Shown here: in pieces, positions 58,401 through 64,000 of the stretch
Layout: each line of letters starts with the position of its first letter
How positions within the stretch are numbered: the stretch's first letter is position 1
Assembly: GCA_025938935.1 (NCBI GenBank)
Contig: JAPCWB010000001.1
Location: forward strand, 2,418,001 to 2,482,000
Direction: 5' to 3'
DNA from: Novosphingobium sp. MW5
Lineage (GTDB): Bacteria; Pseudomonadota; Alphaproteobacteria; Sphingomonadales; Sphingomonadaceae
Length of the DNA stretch: 64,000 nt
Notes under the pieces: generated by a model
What the model was told of the DNA's origin: nothing
The model's input: the letters and a program-made list of their open reading frames with translations, nothing else
Database searches by the model: none
Translations under genes and position numbers: made by a program

Positions 58401-58439
58401 TCAGAAAAAGAAAAGGCGCGGACCGAAGCCCGCGCCTTT
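58401..58439 (-). terminator. Rho-independent terminator of the autotransporter gene
   Basis: AAAGGCGCGG (58412-58421) and CCGCGCCTTT (58430-58439) are perfect 10-base complements around an 8-base loop, and on the minus strand are followed by TCTTTTTC. It lies 37 bases after the autotransporter stop. Confidence 0.85.
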
Positions 58440-58475
58440 GCTCTCGTAACAGCTTCCGGCTGGCGCCGGATGGCC

Positions 58476-61400
58476 TCAGAAGTTGATCCTGATGCCACCC
58501 GTGACCGATCCGCCGCCAAGGCCACCGCCACGGAACAGGTTGCCCTGTACGTAGACGTTGATCTTGCCGCTGGCATCGTGGCCGCTGATGCCTGCCGAGT
58601 ACTGCACCCCGTTGTCGAAGCCCGAGGTAAGCGAGCTGAGCGTCGAGATGCCGTAGGTGGCGCTGCCAGCTTCGGTCCGCGAGAAGTTGTTGATCGAGTA
58701 GGCCCCAGCATAGGGCTCGACCACAAAGCCTCCGTTGTCCGGGCTGGTCCAGGCGATCTTCGCACCGAAGCGGCCCACGGTCTGCTTGTCGTCGGCAAGG
58801 GTGACCGTGCTGAGCGTATCGACCACGAACGGATCGACGCTCGACGAACCCCAGCTGAGCGAGGCGCTCGGCGTGAGCGAGAAGCCGCTCGTGCCCAGAC
58901 CGATCTTGTACGAACCGCTGACCGATCCGGCCCATGCATCGCCCTTGGTCGTTGCCGACCCTGCCGCGAAGATGATCGGGTTGATCATCTTGTAGTCGCG
59001 CCATTCCTTTCGGATCGTGGCGTCGAAGGTGAGGCCGCCACCGGTGAGGGCCACATAGCCGCCGAGGAAGTCACCATCGATTTCGGTCTGGCCGTTAACG
59101 CCCTTGGCAGTGCCGCCAAAGGTGCCGCCGGTGATACCGAAGTGCAGGTTGAAGTTGCCGGTACCGAGGCCGAGGATGCCGTAGTCGAGACCACCCTGAA
59201 CGGTGTGGAAGCTCGTCGAGACACGCTCGTTCGCCGAACCCGTGAAGCCGGTCGCCGAGAAGGCGGTCGACAGGTTCTGGTCGAAGTTACCGCCACCGCC
59301 GCGGATCCAGAGACCAAGCTGGTGGTCGCCTTCCTTGCGTTCGGTGATGTAGGCGCTCAGCGGATCATCCAGCTGCGACGAGATCGAGCCGGCAAGGGTC
59401 TGGAGACCCATGACCTGCGTGGCGCCCGGATCGAACGTCTGCAGGATGCCGAACTGCTTCGAGTTCGCCGGGTTCTGGGTGAACTTCTCAAGCACCAGTG
59501 CCCGTGGTGGGCAGCGAGGTGCTGGTGAAGGTACCCGCCGGGGCGCCGCCGTTGACCGTGACAACCGTCAGGAAGCCGCCCGGCAGGATTGCCTGGGGCC
59601 CGATCAGGTTGAGCTGGACATTGGTGACGGCGCTGCCCGTGCCGCTGATCGTCAGCGTGTCGGTGAGGGCGCTCGAGATCTTGGTATCGACCCCGAGGCG
59701 GCCACCGCCGACGTAGTTGCCGGTGACGGTGATGGCATTGTTGCCGGCCGTACCATTGCGCGCTTCCATCAGGCCAAGGTTGGTGAGGTTGGTCACCAGC
59801 GTGGCGTTTCCGGCGAAGTTCAGGACACCGGTTGCCGTGTTGGTGGAACCGTTGGTCACCGTGATCGACGAACCATTGGCGATGTTGGACTGGCCCGAGT
59901 TCGTCCACGAGCCGCTGAAGGTGCTCGTGCCGAAGGTGTTCCAGGTTCCCGCGTTGGTGAAGACCGAGGTGCCCGCTGCCGAGCCGGTGACGTTGACCGC
60001 ACCGTTCAGCGTGGCGCCGGCATTGTTGGTCAGGGTGAACGAACCGCCAGCCATCGAAGCCAGCACGGCATTGGTGCCACCCGTGATGGTTGCGCTGTTC
60101 GTTACCGTGCCGGTGCCGGTTCCCGTGGCCGTCATCTTCACGGCGGTGACATCGCCCTGGATCAGGCCAGAGTTGTTCACCGTCATCGCGCCGGTCGCGG
60201 TGTTGAGGTCAGCGCCGATGATCGGATCGATCTTGCCCGTCGAAGAGACGTTGAGCGTGATCGCGCCGGCCGCCGAAGTAGCCTTCACGCCCGTACCCGA
60301 AGCCGCGGTCACCTCACCATTCACGTTGATCACGGTAGCGCCCGTGCCGCCGGTGATGGTGCGGATGCCGATGCCGCTGGGAGCGGTGATCAGCGTGCCC
60401 GCCTTCTGGGTGACCGTCACAGTGCCAGCACCTGCGCCCTGCGAAGCCGCGAAGACACCCGTGCCGCCGCTGCCAGCAGTGACGTTGGCGTTGGTGGTGA
60501 TCGACGTGCTGCCGTTGCCGGTAGCATTGCCGATTATACCTGCCGAGACACCGGTCACCGTCGCATTGTTGACGATGGTGATGTTGCCGTTGGTTGACTG
60601 GGTGTTGATGCCCGCACCGACGCTCGGGGCCGAAACCGCGAAGTTGGTGGTGACAGCAATGGTACCCGATCCGCCAGTCACGGCAGCGATGCCGTCACCC
60701 GTGGTGCCGCCGGTAACCGTCGAACCCGGGGTGATCACGATGTTGCCGCTGGTGGACTGGGCGAAGATGCCCGTTCCAGCCGTCGTCGTTACCGCGCCAG
60801 CATTCAGCACGTTGATGTTGCCCGAGCCGCTGGTGGCCTGGATGCCGCCGGTGCCGCCCTTGACAGTGCCGGTGCCAAGCAGGTCGATCGTGCCGCCGGT
60901 CGACTGGGCACGGATGCCCAGAGCGCCTCCGGTGACGTTGCCGGCACCGGTCAGCTTGATCGCGCCGTTGGTCGAGGTCATGTCGACGCCGTCCTGGCTG
61001 CCGCTGACATCGGCGCCGAGCACCACGGTGTTGGCACCATCGGCCGAGGCCGTGTTGATGCCGTCACCAGCCGTGCCGGTGACCTTTGCAACCGTCGTGA
61101 CAGAGACAGTGCCGGTGCCGTTGGTCGAGGCAACGATGCCGCTGCCGCCGGTGCCGGTGACTGCCGCAGTCTGGGCGACAACCACGTTTCCGCCGGTCGA
61201 CGAAGCGACGATGCCGGAGCCGTTGTTGCCATTGACCGCTGCCGAGCCGTTGATCGTGACGTTACCGCCACCCGACGAGGCTACGATGCCCGAACCGTTG
61301 GTGCCCGTGACCACCGAAGCGTTGGTCACCGTCACGTTACCGGTGGAGCTGGCCTGGGCCAGAATGCCGCCGGTCTTGCCGGTGACAGTGCCCGTGCCAA

Positions 61401-64000
61401 GCAGGTCGATGTTGCCAGTGGTAGAGTTGGCGCGGATGCCCCACAGGTTGGTGCCCGAGATGGCGCCAGCGCCGGTCAGCTTGATCGCACCCGAGGTCGA
61501 GGTCATGTCGACACCGTCCTCGCTGCCTTCAACTGCTGCACCCACCACCACGGTGTTCGAACCGGCAGCGGTAGCCGTGCGGATACCGTCGCCGTTCGTA
61601 CCAGTGACCTTGGCGATCGTAACGACCGAGCTGGTGCCCGTGCCCGAGGTTCCGGTAACGATGCCGCTTCCGCCCGTGCCGGTGACGGTCGAAGCCGTCG
61701 CGACAGAGACGTTGCCGCCGCTGCTGAAGGCCGAGAGGCCCGTGCCAGCAGTGGCATTGACAGCGCCGGTGCCGGTTACCGTCACATTGCCGGTCGAAGT
61801 CGCGATGGCAAAGATGCCGTCGGTCTTGCCGGTAACCGTGCCGGTGCCGAGCAGGTCGATATTACCGGTGGACGACACAGCATAGAGGCCGACGCCGTTG
61901 GTTCCGGTGATGTTGCCAGCGCCGGTGACCTTGACCGCACCCGAAGTCGACTGAGCGTAGATGCCCTGGGCCGAGCCCTGGACGTCTGCACCGATCGCAA
62001 TGGTGTTGTTGCCCGCAGTGGTGAGGGCGGTGATGCCATCGCCATTGGTGCCGGTGACCTTTGCAACGGTCGTGATCGACGAGGTGCCGGTGCCGGAGGT
62101 TTGGGCGTAGATGCCCGTGCCGCCAGTGCCGGTTACCGTCGATGCCGGTGCGACAACCACATTGCCACCGCCGCTGATCGCCACGATGCCGGTACCTGCG
62201 GTTGCATTGACCACGCCGGTTCCGGAAACCGTTACGTTGCCGGTTCCGCTCTGGGCCCAGACGCCAGTCGTCTTGCCAGTGACGGTGCCCGTGCCGAGGA
62301 TGTCGACGGTGCCCTTGTTCGACAGGGCCAGCACACCCGAGCCGTTGGTGCCGGTGATGTTACCGGAACCGCTCAGCTTGATCGCGCCGGTGTCGCTCGT
62401 CTGTACAACGCCGTTGTTCAAGCCGCTAACGGCCGCGCCAAGGGTGACCGTGTTCTTGCCTGCAGCAGTCTGGGCGTTGATGCCGTCACCCTTCAGGCCC
62501 GAAACAGCCGCCACCGTGGTGACCGAGACAGTGCCGGTGCCGTTGGTTGCGGCAATGATGCCGGTTCCGCCGTTGCCCGTCACCGTCGAGGCCGGTGCCA
62601 CGCTGATGTTGCCGCCGTTGGAGGTGGCAACGATGCCGTTGATGGCACCGCTGACCGCACCCGTGCCGGAAACCGTCACGTTGCCGAGACCGGTCGACTG
62701 GGCGACGATGCCCGAACCGACCGCAGTCGAGGTCACCTTGCCGGTGGTCAGCACTTCGATCGAGCTTGCGGTCTTGGCAAAGATGCCGTCGCCGTTGTTG
62801 CCCGTCGTGTTTCCAGCGCCGGTGATCTTGATGTTGCCGCTGGTCGAGACTGCCGAGATACCGGTCTTGTTGCCGATCACGCCGCCGCCATTGGCGATGG
62901 TGATCGGACCGGCGACCGTGGTGGCGTTGATGCCGTTCTTGGCAGCACCGGTGATCAGGCCCTTGGTCGCAATCTGGACCGAGCCTGCGCCGATGGTCTG
63001 CGCATCGATGCCATGGCCGCCACCGCCGGTGACAGTCGAGGCCGGAGCAACCGGGATATTTCCGCCGTTCGAGTAGGCTTCGATACCCGTGGCAACACCG
63101 CTGCCGACTGCGCCGGTGCCCGTGATCGTCACGTTGCCGCCGCCGGTCGACACACCGCGGACACCGACGCTCAGCGAAGTGACTGTGCCAGTGTTGGTGA
63201 TGCCGATATTGCCGGAGGTGAGGGCGTCGATGCCCAGCGAACCGCCGATCACGTTGCCGCTACCGGTGATGTCGATGTTGCCGCTCGTCGAGATCGCATA
63301 GATGCCCGTTGCCGCCGCATCGATGTTGCCGATGGCATTGATCGCGATCTTGCCGGCGTCCGTCGTGGCAAGAATGCCATGGCTGCTGGCCTGCACCAGA
63401 GCTGGCGTAACGATCAGCACCTGGCCAGCGCCGTTGGTCTGGGCATGGACGCCGATGCCGGCGCCAGCGTGGACCGAGCCAGCCGGAGTGATCGTGACGT
63501 TGCCGCCCATCGACGAGGCACCGAAGATGCCGAAGCCGACCGAGCCGCGGACGCCCACCGAACCGGAGACGATGACATTGCCGGTTGCCGTAGCGCGGAT
63601 ACCGCCCGTGGTGCCGACGACGTTGCCGGTGTTGTAAACCGCCACGTTGCCGTTGCCCGCATTGGCATTGATGCCGATGCCGCCGCTCGCAGTGACCTGC
63701 GAGTTGCCGGTGGTGGAAACGCTGCCGCCCATCGCATTGGCTACGATGCCGTTGGCGTTGCCCGAGATGTCACCGTTGTTGGAGCTGATCTCGATGCTGC
63801 CAGTGCCGGTGTTGACCGCATCGATCGCATCCAGAACGCGGCCATAGACCGGGCCGATGGTATTGATCGCGATCAGGCCGCTGGTGTTCGACTGGGCGTC
63901 GATACCGGTAAGGCCCGAAATGCTGCCACCCGTGGTGTTGACCGTGATGCTGGCTGCACCGCCGCCCGAGGAGAGCAGGGTGAGACCGTCATCCGAGCCG
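58476..64000 (-). CDS. Giant autotransporter adhesin, 5' end outside the window, one-base frameshift before the barrel
   Basis: A type V secreted surface protein. The C-terminal frame (58476 to about 59500) is an autotransporter beta-barrel: linker ALVLEKFTQNPANSKQFGIL, then LSAYITERKEGDHQLGLWIRGGGG and strands to SVTGGIRINF with a terminal Phe. The passenger, in another frame (59488 to beyond 64000, more than 1500 residues), is built of about 48 rungs of 24-27 residues such as NIDLLGTGTVTGKT, and before the barrel has SGTGSAVTNVQLNLIGPQAI. The passenger frame ends PTTGTGA-stop. Removing one G of the three at 59501-59503 gives PTTALVLEKFT and joins the parts. No stop is found upstream to 64000, so the start and signal peptide are outside. 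It is likely an adhesin or biofilm factor. Confidence 0.88.
59890..64000 (-). repeat. Nested tandem repeats encoding the adhesin beta-solenoid
   Basis: Units of about 75 bp, each coding one rung (pattern NxxVxGTGxVxGxxGxGIxAxS), are arranged six at a time into super-units of about 450 bp. The equivalent base of the NIDLLG rung occurs near 60883, 61405, 61855 and 62302, that is, 522, 450 and 447 bp apart. The 522 spacing equals one super-unit plus one extra 75-bp rung, which is visible as a duplicated NVTINGSAAV-type rung near 61200. Rungs upstream of about 62700 and downstream of about 60850 are more diverged. Confidence 0.82.

Noticed and set aside
59717..63637. Long open frames on the + strand opposite the adhesin (for example 722 and 321 residues, Pro/Val/Thr-rich)
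   Set aside because: They are the complement of the Gly/Thr repeat codons; they have no start context and no family-like sequence. The minus-strand frame has a known fold and a matching barrel.
59890..64000. CRISPR-like spacing of repeats
   Set aside because: The repeats are protein-coding, contiguous, diverged and keep the frame; there are no unique spacers.

Overview
The window is G+C-rich DNA from an alphaproteobacterium, almost certainly a sphingomonad close to Novosphingobium/Sphingobium. Evidence: a ligJ-ligA-ligB-ligC protocatechuate 4,5-cleavage set that resembles the Sphingobium sp. SYK-6 proteins as I remember them, a circularly permuted two-piece tmRNA gene with the tag ANDNEALALAA, an HdaA-type DnaA regulator, a purN fused to a YjbR/MmcQ-like domain, and dense 4-nt start/stop overlaps (ATGA, GTGA).

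Layout. 1-4.0 kb: a DUF1932 oxidoreductase and ligJABC for lignin-type aromatic catabolism. 4.0-5.5 kb: a tyrosine integrase pointing left, then the 3' part of a tRNA-Arg(ACG) gene and its terminator; this looks like the right end of an integrated island, with the lig operon possibly as cargo. 5.5-13 kb: an SBF-like transporter, a nitronate monooxygenase, and a valine/isobutyryl-CoA degradation operon (acylating aldehyde dehydrogenase, acyl-CoA dehydrogenase, HIBYL-CoA hydrolase, enoyl-CoA hydratase, 3-hydroxyisobutyrate dehydrogenase) preceded by a perfect 16-bp palindrome. 13-16.3 kb: a lemA-TPM-TPM-Nudix operon and mscL. 16.3-17.1 kb: tmRNA, short repeats and a small membrane protein. 17.2-20.7 kb: arginine succinyltransferase pathway genes. 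20.8-35.7 kb: housekeeping genes (PilZ protein, surA-pdxA-rsmA behind lptD, pepA-holC-ndk, purM-purN, hdaA, cysE). 35.7-42.2 kb: membrane proteins, an SDR, a phosphate-type porin with a candidate PhoB box, gph and glmU. 42.2-47.5 kb: a VapBC-like toxin-antitoxin pair lodged between glmU and glmS, then a GGDEF-EAL protein. 47.5-56.2 kb: purQ-purS and purC, separated by an isocitrate-lyase-family gene, a three-gene HlyD/ABC exporter and an M16 peptidase. 56.4-64 kb: an S9 peptidase and a very large autotransporter adhesin that runs off the window.

The most striking cross-cutting observation is six single-base frame disruptions in otherwise intact genes: ligJ, the ligA stop, the rsmA start, an SDR, the porin C-terminus and the passenger/barrel junction of the autotransporter. 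Five are best placed in runs of G or C. All are repaired by one base and show no further decay. The simplest reading is base-calling error in the assembly rather than six real pseudogenes. The apparent LigA-LigB fusion is therefore probably not real.

No CRISPR array, rRNA operon, complete tRNA gene or recognisable insertion sequence was found. Nothing here is clearly a new molecular system. The best candidates for something new are the island boundary with catabolic cargo, the nested-repeat adhesin, the acylating dehydrogenase sitting where mmsA is expected, and several palindromic control sites. All family calls come from reading sequences and recalled family features; no database search was run.
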